Assembly (NCBI GenBank): GCA_014695295.1
Contig: JACJNY010000047.1
Location: forward strand, 1 to 64,000
Origin: Microcoleus sp. FACHB-61
GTDB taxonomy: Bacteria; Cyanobacteriota; Cyanobacteriia; Cyanobacteriales; Microcoleaceae
DNA length: 64,000 nucleotides
Direction: 5' to 3'
Shown: in pieces, positions 16,907-26,020 of the stretch
How positions within the stretch are numbered: position 1 is the stretch's first letter
Layout: the number at the start of each line of letters is the position of its first letter
Program-made: the position numbers and the translations under genes
Notes under the pieces: model-generated
Told to the model about the DNA's origin: nothing
The model's database searches: none
The model's input: the letters and a program-made list of their open reading frames with translations, nothing else

Positions 16907-17149
16907 ATGTCCAGCTTGTTTGTATTAACTTTCATGTTTTCAACGCCGGCTTTTTGTCTGGGTCTGCTAAATCCTCAATGGGTGGGACAGGGAAATCGCA
17001 AGCGATCGGCTGCCTTGTACGGCGGCTTGATGGCAGTTTCGTTCGTTGTGCTTGGGTTTACAGCACCTAAGCCACCGCAACCAGTTTCCTCGGGACTGCT
17101 GGCCTCAACTGAATGGCCAGAATTTAGGGTAAGTGCACCTTTGCGCTGA
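16907..17149 (+). CDS. Small membrane protein, paralogue of the next gene
   Basis: An 80-residue protein with two short hydrophobic segments (about residues 3-22 and 36-53). The core LNPQWVG..NRKRSAALYGGLM.VSFV.LG.TAP aligns residue by residue with the first 55 residues of the gene at 17597. A Shine-Dalgarno (CGGAGGT) lies 5 bases upstream of the ATG. It lacks the C-terminal Excalibur domain of its neighbour. The family is known from cyanobacteria without function. A membrane location is inferred. Confidence 0.7.
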   Translation: MSSLFVLTFMFSTPAFCLGLLNPQWVGQGNRKRSAALYGGLMAVSFVVLGFTAPKPPQPVSSGLLASTEWPEFRVSAPLR

Positions 17150-17596
17150 ACGTAGCTGGGTATGCTTCTCACTTTTCTGGCAGCATTACGAGAAATTTTA
17201 CCAGGACTTACGCCCGGTTGGGGCGAGAAACGTAGTTTTTTAAGAAAACTACTTGGTTCTACTCATTTACTGCAATTAAAAACCCCGGTTTATAGGCGTC
17301 GGATTGCGCTCGCGAACTGTAGGAAAAGATCGTGGGTTTAGTAAGGACAAATACACTCACAAACCTAGTTTCACCAGCGTGCAGTGTCTAGGGTTCTATT
17401 TACTTCGTAAATCCTACGGATTTGTGAGTTTGCCTGCCGATAAATAAGGAAGTTAGCTTCTCAGGACTTACGCACAGGGATTAAAGAAATCGGGTTGTTT
17501 AAATAGATATCCTTCGTGCTTCACCTCGTATTTTGGTAAAAGAAACCCGGTTTCTGCGTCCTGGATTACTTCTCTTTTTTACTGGTAAAAGTCGCT
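17150..17596. other. Repeat-bearing intergenic region between two paralogues
   Basis: Contains CAGGACTTACGC words at 17210 and 17463, an AACCCCGGTTT (17280) and AAAGAAACCCGGTTTCT (17540) of the dispersed palindrome family, and an inverted ATTTACTTCGTAAAT (17398-17412). No gene or promoter could be supported. The repeats may mark where the duplicated unit was separated. Confidence 0.5.
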
Positions 17597-18220
17597 ATGT
17601 TTAATTTTTTCCTCTTAAGCTTTCTATTGTCGATCCCTGCCTTCTTTCTGGGCATGGTTAATCCGAAATGGGTGGCCGCACCAACCCGCAAGCGATCGGC
17701 CGCGATGTACGGCGGGTTGATGGTGGCTTCGTTTGTACTTGTTGGCGTAACCGCACCCAATCCGCTAAGCGAAGTTTCGGTGACGCCTCCGGCCCCAACC
17801 GCTCCGCTAGTATCCTCTCAAACCGCTAAGCCGTCACTGCTTTCTGCAGTGCCGACACCCAAGCCGGATACTGTGAAAACGCTATTATCAACACCGAAAC
17901 CTGCAATTTCTGCTCCCGCACCTGCACTTGCCAAACCAAAGCCCGATCGCAAATTGCCATCTTCAGTCAAATCTGTTGAACGAACCGCAGAGATTGCTCT
18001 TGATGCACAGCAGCCAAAGGAAGATACCAAGAAAGTTATTGACGAGTCTTCTAAACCGAAGGTTAAAAGTGCCGATTTTCCGAGTTGCGTTAACTCGGAT
18101 TGCAACTGTTCTGACTTTGCGACTCAAGCCGAAGCGCAGCGAGTGTTAGAGGCATATCCGGGCGATCCGTTTAAGCTCGATCGAGATCGAGACTCGATCG
18201 CTTGCGAAACGCTGCCTTAG
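17597..18220 (+). CDS. Membrane protein with C-terminal Excalibur calcium-binding domain
   Basis: A 207-residue protein. Residues 1-55 (two hydrophobic segments around [19 protein letters not shown]) match the 80-residue paralogue upstream. A Pro/Ala/Lys-rich linker (60-150) leads to an Excalibur domain (about 160-207) with [11 protein letters not shown] and [10 protein letters not shown], that is the DxDxDxxxCE calcium loop and its paired cysteines. Excalibur domains are extracellular calcium binders near nucleases or in surface proteins. Here a membrane-tethered exposed domain is inferred. It starts at ATG 17597 with no clear ribosome site. Confidence 0.8.
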   Translation: MFNFFLLSFLLSIPAFFLGMVNPKWVAAPTRKRSAAMYGGLMVASFVLVGVTAPNPLSEVSVTPPAPTAPLVSSQTAKPSLLSAVPTPKPDTVKTLLSTPKPAISAPAPALAKPKPDRKLPSSVKSVERTAEIALDAQQPKEDTKKVIDESSKPKVKSADFPSCVNSDCNCSDFATQAEAQRVLEAYPGDPFKLDRDRDSIACETLP

Positions 18221-18342
18221 ATTTGATCTGCCAACAGCCTCGGTTAATGATGAAGGCTTTTTTCGGTGATTGTACCAATTGAAGAACGCAAATCAATCGG
18301 CTAAAATTGTGTAATTGTTGAGCTTGCGGTGCGGGTGCAGCT

Positions 18343-19074
18343 ATGACTTACAGCTTGAGAATTGTCGATTTGCCAACGAGTGAACGGCCACGGGAACGGC
18401 TGATGGCGGGTGGGCCGAAAAGTTTGGCGACTGCGGAATTGATTGCGATTCTCCTGGGTACTGGTCAGGGACAAGGCAAACTTTCGGCCGTCGGGCTCGG
18501 ACAGTATATTTTAAATCAGTTGAGTTTGCACCAGCGCGATCCTCTGGCTGTGCTGCGCAGTATTAGCGTTCAGGAGTTGACGCAGATTCACGGGATTGGC
18601 CCTGCTAAGGCGACTTCGATTTTGGCTGCGGTGGAGTTGGGGAAGCGGGTATTTCAGTCGCGGCCGCCGGAAATGGCTGTGGTTGACTCTCCGCAAGCGG
18701 CGGCGGATGCCCTGAGTCAGGATTTGATGTGGCAGTCTCAGGAACGTTTTGCTGTGGTGCTGCTGGATGTGAAAAATCGGCTGCTGGGTACTCAGGTAAT
18801 TACGATCGGCACAGCTACGGAAACTTTGGCTCACCCACGGGATATTTTTCGCGAGGTGATCCGCCAAGGGGCGACGCGGGCGATTATCTCGCACAATCAC
18901 CCCTCGGGTATTGTGGAGCCGAGCCCGGAGGATATTGCTTTGACGCGGCAGTTGCTGGCGGGAGCGCAGTTTTTGTCGATTCCGCTACTGGATCACTTGA
19001 TTTTGGGGAATGGCGATTTTCGGAGCTTGCGGCAGACGACGACGCTTTGGGACGAGTATCCCCAGGGGGATTGA
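18343..19074 (+). CDS. radC: RadC family protein (JAB/MPN domain)
   Basis: A 243-residue protein, the usual RadC length. It begins with [15 protein letters not shown] and has a helix-hairpin-helix ([22 protein letters not shown], about 84-105). The JAMM metal site is SHNHPSG followed by the Asp in SPEDIALT (about 186-200). RadC was named as DNA repair but its role is unclear; the domain is a predicted metalloprotease-like or nuclease fold. It is monocistronic, with no partner. Confidence 0.95.
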   Translation: MTYSLRIVDLPTSERPRERLMAGGPKSLATAELIAILLGTGQGQGKLSAVGLGQYILNQLSLHQRDPLAVLRSISVQELTQIHGIGPAKATSILAAVELGKRVFQSRPPEMAVVDSPQAAADALSQDLMWQSQERFAVVLLDVKNRLLGTQVITIGTATETLAHPRDIFREVIRQGATRAIISHNHPSGIVEPSPEDIALTRQLLAGAQFLSIPLLDHLILGNGDFRSLRQTTTLWDEYPQGD

Positions 19075-19391
19075 ACTCTTATACTTAACTAATTTCATTA
19101 CTATCATTAGTTATTTGTATCTTTGGGCTGTCCGACGGCTGAATCACCCGTGACAGCAGGCGAATTTTCAGGCTGGAGTCCCCGGCGAGAGCGTGTTTTG
19201 GCTGAATGTCGCTGCTGATACTTCGTTTCGAGCACAACTCGGTTAATCTAGTATAGGTAGGCTGAAGAGGTCGCTAATCCGATTATTTTTGAGCATACTA
19301 AACGTATACTGAACCAGCACCTAAATACCCACTTATTAAGAAATTATTAAATGGGATGTAAAATACACGGTGTGGTGATAGGAGGACAACT

Positions 19392-19730
19392 GTGTTTCTG
19401 AGACTTGCAGAACAACACCGTAAATTCGTTCAAGATTTGGTAATGAACCTCCAAGCTTTAGCGATCGTGCTAGAGCATCGGGGTTATCTGGCATCCTGCT
19501 ACACTTGCGGGGGTCAGATGAACAGTGCCTCATTTATGGTCAGTTTGACGGACAACCATCTGATTCGATTTTTAGTGTCAGATTACGGTATCACTTGGAC
19601 TGAGATGCGGGACGACCGCGAACTCATGAAACTAGAAGGTGCTGAAGCTATTAATCAGTTACAAGAACTGGCAAATCTCGTAAAGTATCAAATCCAACCT
19701 TCGGAAGCTACTTTAGCGACGGCGCAGTGA
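19392..19730 (+). CDS. DUF1815 domain protein
   Basis: A 112-residue soluble protein starting at GTG, chosen because a strong GGAGG lies 7 bases upstream. FLRLAEQHRKFVQDLVMNLQ, GYLASCYTCGGQMNSASFMVS and SDYGITWTEMRDD match DUF1815, a family almost restricted to cyanobacteria and without known function. Two cysteines in CYTC may bind metal or be redox active (inference). The upstream 317 bp have no clear element beyond an AT-rich stretch and a GCATACTAAACGTATAC imperfect palindrome at 19293. Confidence 0.85.
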   Translation: MFLRLAEQHRKFVQDLVMNLQALAIVLEHRGYLASCYTCGGQMNSASFMVSLTDNHLIRFLVSDYGITWTEMRDDRELMKLEGAEAINQLQELANLVKYQIQPSEATLATAQ

Positions 19731-19980
19731 TTTTAGCGATTGCACGGTTCCGAGGAAGGCGACAGCGAAAGTGGGTGCTTGTCTGCTACAACCGAATCCC
19801 CAGCGAGTTAGTTGAGAGGGTTCACGTGTTGCACAGCGATGGCTGCTCAACAGACAATGGTGCTATCAGGGTGCCTTGAGACTGTTTAGCGCTCAGTCGA
19901 TCGAAGTGATCCCGGGCAGACGGCATACTTTATGCAAGAAGTCTCAAACTTGGAACCTCTAGTTTTTTTTCAGCAGTAGA

Positions 19981-20148
19981 TTCTCCCTTGAGAGCGATTA
20001 GCAAAATGTAGAAGTGCGACTGCTCGTCGGCTGCGATGTTAATTTCTCCCTTTGGCATTATTCAAAAGTCAAGGAATTGAAATTAACTTTGAGCAGGCAG
20101 GTAAAATTTAACATCCCGAGTGAGGATGAGGCTGTGAAGATTGGGTGA
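19981..20148. repeat. Diverged direct repeat, copy A (about 165 bp)
   Basis: The segment starting CTCCCTTGAGAG and containing TTGAAATTAACTTTGAGCAGG, TAAAATTTAACATCC and AGGATGAGGCTGTGAAGAT is matched at 22006-22168 in the same orientation. The core at 20066-20148 is the best-conserved part. CATCC..GGATG can form a small hairpin. The two copies bracket the minus-strand endonuclease-like gene. No ORF is conserved between them. A mobile, regulatory or RNA role is possible. Confidence 0.65.
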
Positions 20149-20319
20149 AGCGCAGACCGAGGGCTATGGCATACGGGCGATTCAGCAGTCAACTGCAAAG
20201 TCGGTAAGGCTTAATTCGAGCCATTAGTCTGTGCTTGGTTGAAAACATCTTCATTTGTCTAAAATTCCCTGTTTGTATAGTCGCGAATTCCATGAGACTG
20301 TTGGCGAATCAATACTTTG

Positions 20320-20405
20320 TTTATTTGGGGGGTTTAATAATGAACCGCCAAAACGCCAAGTACGCCAAAAAGGAAGAAGAAAGAGGAAGAAGGATAGAAA
20401 AATTG
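20320..20405. repeat. AACCGCCAAAACGCCAAG-type repeat with purine tract
   Basis: GAACCGCCAAAACGCCAAGTACGCCAAAAAGG (20342-20373) continues into AAGAAGAAAGAGGAAGAAGG. The AACCGCCAA/ACGCCAAG words are a known cyanobacterial intergenic repeat. A short frame across it exists but encodes only low-complexity residues, so I do not call a gene. The rest of 19731-20565 holds copy A of the direct repeat and nothing else recognisable. Confidence 0.55.
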
Positions 20406-20565
20406 ATTGCGGGCAATTATCCGGACACGATCTAAGAGGGGTGCGACGGGAGCAAATGTGAGGTGTCACCCTTCACGGATTCGCCAACAGCATCATGACT
20501 TTCGCCGGGAGCTTAAATTGACACCAATGCCCTTGTGGTAGCCCCACCAAAATGTTGCGCACCCC

Positions 20566-21612
20566 CTACACTCGTCCCAATTCCGGTTGCATCCGCAGTT
20601 GGGCCCACACCGGCAGATGCTCTGAACCGATTGCCGGTAAAACCTTCGCTGATTTCGCCCCCCAGTGCTGAGAATACCAAACATAGTCAAGCCTCACCAA
20701 GGGAAAAGTTAATTTCCAGTTTAACTGTTTAACCAGTAAACTCAGATCCCACCCGTGAGGAAAAGTAAAGCCAAAACCCACTCCTGCTGTTCGGAAAGCA
20801 TCTTGCATAACCGCTTTCAAATAATAGTAGTCTTGAGACTGGTCAGTCAGATTAAAGTCCCCGGCGGCAATAGTCGGCAGCGTTTCTTTCTGGAGTCGCC
20901 GCACTAAATCTTGAATTTGTGCCGGTCGGTCGCCGTACTCGTAAACTGGGATTTTGAGGAAAGGCAAAATTTTATGCTGGCGAAACCACGGTGGGGTTGT
21001 TGAAATGTTATAAAGAACTACATCTTGCTGGTTCATTTCGATAATAGCTCGTTCCTGTGGTTCGTTCCCACCGGCTAGCCGTAACTTTTGGAAAGACCGA
21101 ATGGGATATCTGCTGAGAATCACATGGTATCCGCGCCCCAGGTGGTGCGGGTATAATGCGGCCAACTCAGAGAATACTTCTTTGGCGTAATCCTCCTTAA
21201 TTTCTTGCAAACAAATGAGGTCTGGTTTTTCTTCCTGAATTAGGTTAACCAAAGCTTGTGGGGATTTGTGATGCCAGCCGAGGTTGAGAGAAAAAACCTT
21301 GAGGGTTGGCTGGGAGTCACTGATGTTCGCCGGCTGGGGAGAAAAGTAGGTGACGTGTAGCCAACCTAGCAGGCAGAGGCAAGCCACAGATGAAACAATC
21401 GCGAACCAGCGTTTCTTTATGAGAAAAAACCCTAGAATTGGCAGCAGGAAGATTGGCAAGAAAATCCAAGGAACAAAATCCCCCATCAAGGCAACCGGCC
21501 ACAGCCTGTCCCAAAAGATCAGTCTCAGAATCAGATAGCCGAGAATCAGTGCTGAGTAGCCGTAGGCGAGAAGTTGAGCAATTCGCTGCAAAAATCGGTA
21601 AGGCTTAATCAT
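20566..21612 (-). CDS. Endonuclease/exonuclease/phosphatase family protein with membrane N-terminus
   Basis: A 348-residue protein. Three hydrophobic segments (about residues 12-35, 42-64 and 69-90) are followed by an EEP domain. The domain has FSLNLGW (about 108), PDLICLQEIKE (about 133-143), AAGDFNLTD (about 247-255, the D-x-N metal pair), LDYVWYS (about 309) and the final SEHLPVWAQL (about 332), which gives the catalytic His pair motif S-(D/E)-H. Such proteins are phosphodiesterases of DNA, lipids or phosphoinositides. The membrane anchor suggests a cell-envelope substrate. It lies alone between two copies of a direct repeat. Confidence 0.85.
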   Translation of the reverse strand: MIKPYRFLQRIAQLLAYGYSALILGYLILRLIFWDRLWPVALMGDFVPWIFLPIFLLPILGFFLIKKRWFAIVSSVACLCLLGWLHVTYFSPQPANISDSQPTLKVFSLNLGWHHKSPQALVNLIQEEKPDLICLQEIKEDYAKEVFSELAALYPHHLGRGYHVILSRYPIRSFQKLRLAGGNEPQERAIIEMNQQDVVLYNISTTPPWFRQHKILPFLKIPVYEYGDRPAQIQDLVRRLQKETLPTIAAGDFNLTDQSQDYYYLKAVMQDAFRTAGVGFGFTFPHGWDLSLLVKQLNWKLTFPLVRLDYVWYSQHWGAKSAKVLPAIGSEHLPVWAQLRMQPELGRV

Positions 21613-22005
21613 AGCGCCGCCTGCAATAGCATCCTCTTACTGGTGTGGGGACAAAAAACTGGATACTGCTCAGCTCAAATTAACTGAAATTGTACCTCCC
21701 CTGCTGAGGCTAGGCAATACACTTCTCCTGTGTCCGGCTCTTTTATTTTATACAGACTTCTGGCTGGAAACAGTGATTAAAAACTGTTGCCTAATTGACA
21801 CTCCCCGATCCTGTGTGAGTCCGATCGCAATGGTGCGTGATAGCCACTATTACGCACTTTACTCCTGATGTTAAGCCTGTGGACTGGTAGGAGCCGACTC
21901 CCCAGAGTGAAGCAGTTCGGGAACATCAGCTTACAACTCCTCAAGTTCTCGTCAAGTTTTACAGAACCGTTTAAACTCTACCTTCTACTTTCTACCTTCC
22001 CATGA

Positions 22006-22168
22006 CTCTCTCTTGAGAGTAGCTGCCCAAATGTGGAACTACGAGAGTCGGGCCAATAACGTAAATTGCTGTTAAAGGTATTCACAAGTCAACAGACTTG
22101 AAATTAACTTTGAGTAGGGGAGTAAAATTAAACATCCAGAGTCAGGATGGGGCTGTTAAGATGGGGCA
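22006..22168. repeat. Diverged direct repeat, copy B (about 165 bp)
   Basis: Partner of the repeat at 19981-20148: CTCTCTTGAGAG, TTGAAATTAACTTTGAGTAGG, TAAAATTAAACATCC and AGGATGGGGCTGTTAAGAT in the same order and spacing. ACATCC..GGATGG can pair. Downstream, GGGGCAAATGGCAACCCC (22163-22180) adds another hairpin not kept in copy A. The rest of 21613-22452 has no recognisable gene. A CCGGCTTTAGCCGG stem lies at 22282-22295. Confidence 0.65.
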
Positions 22169-22452
22169 AATGGCAACCCCAGGGTTTGGCCTAGAGGTGA
22201 TTTGCGTTGATTTTGCCCTGGGATTTAGCCGAGAAGGCTAACAATTAACTTGAAACAGCATCACTGGTGTAAAAATCTCACATCCGGCTTTAGCCGGCTA
22301 AGTTTTGCGTATATCTAGGCTTCTGGGCAATGTTTGACCACCAGGTTAAACGGCTCTTTGAAGTGCGCGATCGCACTTGCTACACTAATATTTTATAATA
22401 TTTTAATGATTAGTCCAAAAATATTTATCGCCAAGTTTGGAGTCAGCATCAA

Positions 22453-22932
22453 ATGGTAAATTTAAGCGAACTTCTAGAACCCATCGCCAGTCAATTTCGC
22501 ACTCTAGGAATTCCCGAACCAATTACCCATTGGGGACACCCTGTAATGATGGGGATCGTGGTGGTGGCGATGGGCAGTTTTGTCGGGTATACGGGATGGC
22601 AGGGACGTTTGGCCACCGATAAAGATGTCGCACTCAAAAGTCGCTCGGCTCACCGCAAGCTTGCACCGTGGATGTTTCTGTTTCTAGCTTTGGGCTATAC
22701 AGGCGGCTTGCTGTCGCTGGTGATGCAGCACCAGCCAGTCATGGAAAGTCCGCATTTTTGGACGGGTTCGGCAGTGCTGGTTTTACTGGCTGTTGGCAGC
22801 TTGATTTCGCTAACGGGTTTTGGGGGCAATAAGCTGTCACTGCGCGCGGTTCACGCTTATTTAGGCACGACGGCTCTTGCACTTATGGTACTGCACGCGG
22901 CTTTCGGTTTAAAATTGGGGCTGTCTATTTAG
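22453..22932 (+). CDS. DUF4079 membrane protein
   Basis: A 159-residue protein with four or five hydrophobic helices, starting after an N-terminal amphipathic segment. THWGHPVMMGIVVVAMG, the mid motif SAHRKLAPWMFLFLALGYTGG and the final RAVHAYLGTTALALMVLHAAFGL give a regular pattern of histidines (HWGHP, AHRK, VHAYLG, LHA). This is typical of DUF4079, a cytochrome b561-like four-helix family common in cyanobacteria and plants. Heme binding by the paired His is inferred. A purine-rich AGAAGAGGAAGAGGAAGG tract follows the stop. Confidence 0.85.
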   Translation: MVNLSELLEPIASQFRTLGIPEPITHWGHPVMMGIVVVAMGSFVGYTGWQGRLATDKDVALKSRSAHRKLAPWMFLFLALGYTGGLLSLVMQHQPVMESPHFWTGSAVLVLLAVGSLISLTGFGGNKLSLRAVHAYLGTTALALMVLHAAFGLKLGLSI

Positions 22933-22997
22933 AAGAGGAAGAGGAAGGGGAAGGAGAAGGGAAAGAATGTAAGTAAAGAAATTTTGCTATAACTTAG

Positions 22998-23082
22998 GCA
23001 CGGGTAGCTAGAAACCGGGTTTTTTATCCAAATACACGGCGTTTAGCCCTTTACCGGGGTAAAAGAACCCGGTTTCTTTAGT
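22998..23082. repeat. Inverted pair of ACCCGGTTT repeats
   Basis: AGAAACCGGGTTTTTTATCC (23009-23028) and GGTAAAAGAACCCGGTTTCTTT (23058-23079) are inverted around about 30 bp, so the unit can fold to one large hairpin. Similar GGTAAAAGAAACCCGGTTTCT is at 17535-17555. This could be a MITE-like form of the palindrome family, lying just upstream of comEC. Confidence 0.6.
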
Positions 23083-23143
23083 CAGGAGTGCATAAGTCCC
23101 GCATCGGTTTCCCTGAAAAATTCCCCCTCTGAATTACTAATTA

Positions 23144-25792
23144 ATGAATCAAGCAACGGGTGTCATTTTCTGTCTTGCCTACATTTTGGGATTGATTTCT
23201 ACAGCGGTTCCTTGGGGTAGATACGGGATACTTGCTTTGGGCATAGCTGTGGCGATCGCCCTGCCGAAATTGTTGCGAAAATTTACTAAAAATTCTGTCA
23301 AAGTTACTAAGAAAAGACGCAGCAGACAAAAAGAAAATGCTCTTGAAGAACCCTTAGATGCTAGGGAAGAATTGAGTTTGTTGGAGAGGCTGCCAAGAGC
23401 GAAATGGGTATGGGCAGTTGCGGGTTTAGTGGCATTTCTAGCTAGCGTTTATTTTGCAGTTCGATCGCCCCAACCGGCAATTAATGACATCAGCAAACTG
23501 ATTCCGGCTGGCGGCAACACTCAAGAAGTGGCAGTGACAGTTCGCGGTAGAGTTGTCAGTACGCCTCGATTGACTCGATCGGGTCGATCGCAATTTTGGC
23601 TAGAAACAGATTTAGTTAGCGAAATCAACGGCGGCGAGGGAGGAGTAGTCGTAAACCGCCCAGTATCCGGCAAACTCTACGTTACAGTGCCTCTGCTCCA
23701 AGCAACAAGTTTGTACGCCGACAATACGATCGCAGTTGTGGGCTCCTTGTACAAACCGCAGCCGCCGTCGAATCCGGGGGCTTTTGATTTTCAAGCATAT
23801 TTAGCCAGAGAAGGAGCTTTTGCAGGGCTCAAAGGGCGTCAAATTGACTGGAGGAGAGAAAATGCGATCGCGGATGTAAATCGAGTTAACAACCAAGCGG
23901 ATGCTTTCTGGGAGCCAAGCGGGATGCGGCCATCGAAAATTCAAGCGATGCGGCAGCGGATTGTGCGATCGCAACTATCGCAGTTAAATGTTCCCGAAGG
24001 GCCCTTGATCAGTGCGATCGCCCTCGGCAAACAAGCGGTAGATTTACCTTACAACATCCGCGACTATTTTGTGCAGGCTGGATTGGCCCACGCGATCGCA
24101 GCTTCCGGCACTCAAGTTTCGATGGTTTTGGCTTTAGTTCTAGCTTTAACCAGGCGTTTTTCCAAACAATTGCAATTTAGTTTTGGCGTCGGTGCTTTAT
24201 TTTTGCTCGTGGGGTTAACTGGCTTTGAAGCTTCAGTATCCCGCGCCGCTTTGATGGGATTTGGAACACTATTTGCTTTGGTGTTGAACCGCCAAGTTAA
24301 GCCGCTGGGATTGCTGTTAATCGCTGCTACTATTTTACTGCTGGTTAACCCTTTGTGGATTTGGGATTTAGGTTTTCAACTAAGTTTTTTGGCGACTTTG
24401 GGGTTAATCGTGACAACGCCGCCACTGATGGCAAAGTTGGACTGGATGCCTCCTGCGATCGCTTCGATTGTTGTGGTTCCGATCGCGGCTTCAATTTGGG
24501 TGCTGCCGCTGCTACTTTACGTTTTTAGCGTGGTATCGCCTTACAGCATTTTAGTTAATATTATTGCGGCTCCTTTACTGTGGATTTTGAGTATTGGGGG
24601 GATGATTAGTGCTTTAGCTGGATTGATTTTTCCGCCTGCTGGAAGTGTGTTAGCGCAACTGCTGGACTATCCGGCAAAAGGGTTAATTGCGATCGCCCAA
24701 TATTTCTCGCAATTACCTGGTAATTCGGTAGCCGTCGGTCAAGTATCGGTGTTTCAGCTAATCGCGCTTTACAGTTTAATTGGCTGGGTTTGGATTGGGG
24801 GAAGAAAGAAGAAGGAAGAAGGAAATTCGGCAACGGATTCTGTAACGAATTCAACAGAGGGATCGAAGCAGGAAGCAGGAAGGAGGAAGGAAGAAAAAAG
24901 ACGGAAGCCGGAAGCAGTCCGAGGGAAAAACCAGGAAAAGGGGAGAGGGAAGAAGGGGATAAGCAGAGTTATGACGCTGCCAGTTTTTTCTTCTGCTTGG
25001 ATTTTACCGCTGGCGCTTGTGGCGGGAATTAGCATCATAGTTTTGCCAGCTTGGCACGTTCAAGCATCTTTATTTCAAGTTACTTTGCTGGCGACATCTG
25101 GCGAGCCTGTTTTGGTAATTCAAGAACGCGGAAAAGTGGCGCTAATTAATAGCGGTGATGAAAATACCGTAAGGTTTACAGTGTTGCCTTTTTTGCAGCA
25201 GCAAGGAGTTAATTCTGTGAATTTTGCGATCGCCGCTCACGGTCATTTAGGCTTGAGCGGTGGTTGGGGAAAATTACTAGAACGCTTGCCAATTCAAACA
25301 TTTTATGATAACAATTCTCCCAAACCAATTCACCGTGGCAGCAATCAGGAATTTATAACGGCTGTGCAATCTCGCCAAGGCGTTTACTTTCCTTTAGAAA
25401 CTAACAGTACAGTTGATCTGGGTTCGACGCGGTTGCAGTTGGTGAATGCGGAAATTCCGGTGGTAGAATTCCTGGTGGGAAATCGAACTTGGTTGCTCGT
25501 CGGTGAAATGACACCGGAAGCGCAAAAAAAATTGGCAGCAATGGGAACCTTCAAGCCGGCTCAAGTGCTGTGGTGGTCGGGAAAAACCCTGACGGCTGAG
25601 TTATTGAGCGCAGTTGGGCCGCAAGTGGCGATCGCATCTGCTAACGAAATCGACCCAGAAACCGCCGTCCAACTGCGCCAAAGCAAAACCCAGATATTCT
25701 GGACAGGGCGCGACGGAGCCCTCCAGTGGACGCCAGCAGGGGGATTTAGGACCACTCTGGAATCTGAAGAAAATCAAACTTCTTTTTTGTAA
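23144..25792 (+). CDS. comEC: ComEC/Rec2 DNA-uptake channel protein
   Basis: An 882-residue polytopic membrane protein. The N-terminal domain (about 1-260) contains the DUF4131/OB-like region (GSLYKPQPPSNPGAFDFQAYLAREG, about 205-229). The Competence domain (about 280-540) has GLAHAIAASGTQVSMV and SVSRAALMGFGTLF. The C-terminal beta-lactamase-like domain (about 640-880) has AAHGHLGLSGGWG where metal-dependent members have HxHxDH, so its metal site is degenerate. Between domains, about residues 551-606, lies a Lys/Glu/Arg low-complexity stretch encoded by a purine repeat. Function: translocation of single-stranded DNA in natural transformation. Starts at ATG 23144; no operon partner. Confidence 0.9.
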   Translation: MNQATGVIFCLAYILGLISTAVPWGRYGILALGIAVAIALPKLLRKFTKNSVKVTKKRRSRQKENALEEPLDAREELSLLERLPRAKWVWAVAGLVAFLASVYFAVRSPQPAINDISKLIPAGGNTQEVAVTVRGRVVSTPRLTRSGRSQFWLETDLVSEINGGEGGVVVNRPVSGKLYVTVPLLQATSLYADNTIAVVGSLYKPQPPSNPGAFDFQAYLAREGAFAGLKGRQIDWRRENAIADVNRVNNQADAFWEPSGMRPSKIQAMRQRIVRSQLSQLNVPEGPLISAIALGKQAVDLPYNIRDYFVQAGLAHAIAASGTQVSMVLALVLALTRRFSKQLQFSFGVGALFLLVGLTGFEASVSRAALMGFGTLFALVLNRQVKPLGLLLIAATILLLVNPLWIWDLGFQLSFLATLGLIVTTPPLMAKLDWMPPAIASIVVVPIAASIWVLPLLLYVFSVVSPYSILVNIIAAPLLWILSIGGMISALAGLIFPPAGSVLAQLLDYPAKGLIAIAQYFSQLPGNSVAVGQVSVFQLIALYSLIGWVWIGGRKKKEEGNSATDSVTNSTEGSKQEAGRRKEEKRRKPEAVRGKNQEKGRGKKGISRVMTLPVFSSAWILPLALVAGISIIVLPAWHVQASLFQVTLLATSGEPVLVIQERGKVALINSGDENTVRFTVLPFLQQQGVNSVNFAIAAHGHLGLSGGWGKLLERLPIQTFYDNNSPKPIHRGSNQEFITAVQSRQGVYFPLETNSTVDLGSTRLQLVNAEIPVVEFLVGNRTWLLVGEMTPEAQKKLAAMGTFKPAQVLWWSGKTLTAELLSAVGPQVAIASANEIDPETAVQLRQSKTQIFWTGRDGALQWTPAGGFRTTLESEENQTSFL
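24796..24960 (+). repeat. Purine-rich repeat inserted in frame in comEC
   Basis: AAGAAGGAAGAAGGAAA and later AGGAAGGAGGAAGGAAGAAA, with CCGGAAGCAGTC between, form a GA-rich tract that encodes a Lys/Glu/Arg stretch between the Competence and beta-lactamase-like domains. The same GGAAGAAGG words appear between genes at 14250-14320 (opposite strand), 27416-27476 and 58987-59027. The reading frame stays open through it. Confidence 0.75.
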
Positions 25793-25853
25793 ATATTTAC
25801 AAATGTGGCGCACTGTGCGGTAAAATACTTTTAGCTCACATCTCAAATCAATT

Positions 25854-25940
25854 GGAGAGGTGGCAGAGCGGTTGAATGCGGTAGACTCGAAATCTACTTT
25901 AGGGGTGACTCTAACGTGGGTTCAAATCCCACCCTCTCCG
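25854..25940 (+). tRNA. tRNA-Ser (anticodon CGA)
   Basis: The acceptor GGAGAGG (25854-25860) pairs with CCTCTCC (25933-25939). The anticodon stem GTAGA/TCTAC encloses the loop CTCGAAA, giving anticodon CGA, which reads UCG. A long variable arm is followed by the T arm TGGGTTCAAATCCCA. Length is 87 nt with a G discriminator and no encoded CCA. Directly after it are TTTTTT and then a decayed integrase, so its 3' end may have been an integration site. Confidence 0.95.
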
Positions 25941-26020
25941 TTTTTTCGTGAAAAATCAACATTTCTGGCATCTCCCTGCTTAAGATATAACCAGCAAAAT
26001 AAGATAAGTTGGTATATTTT

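Noticed and set aside
20235-20435. 66-residue frame containing MNRQNAKYAKKEEERG
   Set aside because: Encoded by the AACCGCCAA and purine repeats; no homology recognised.
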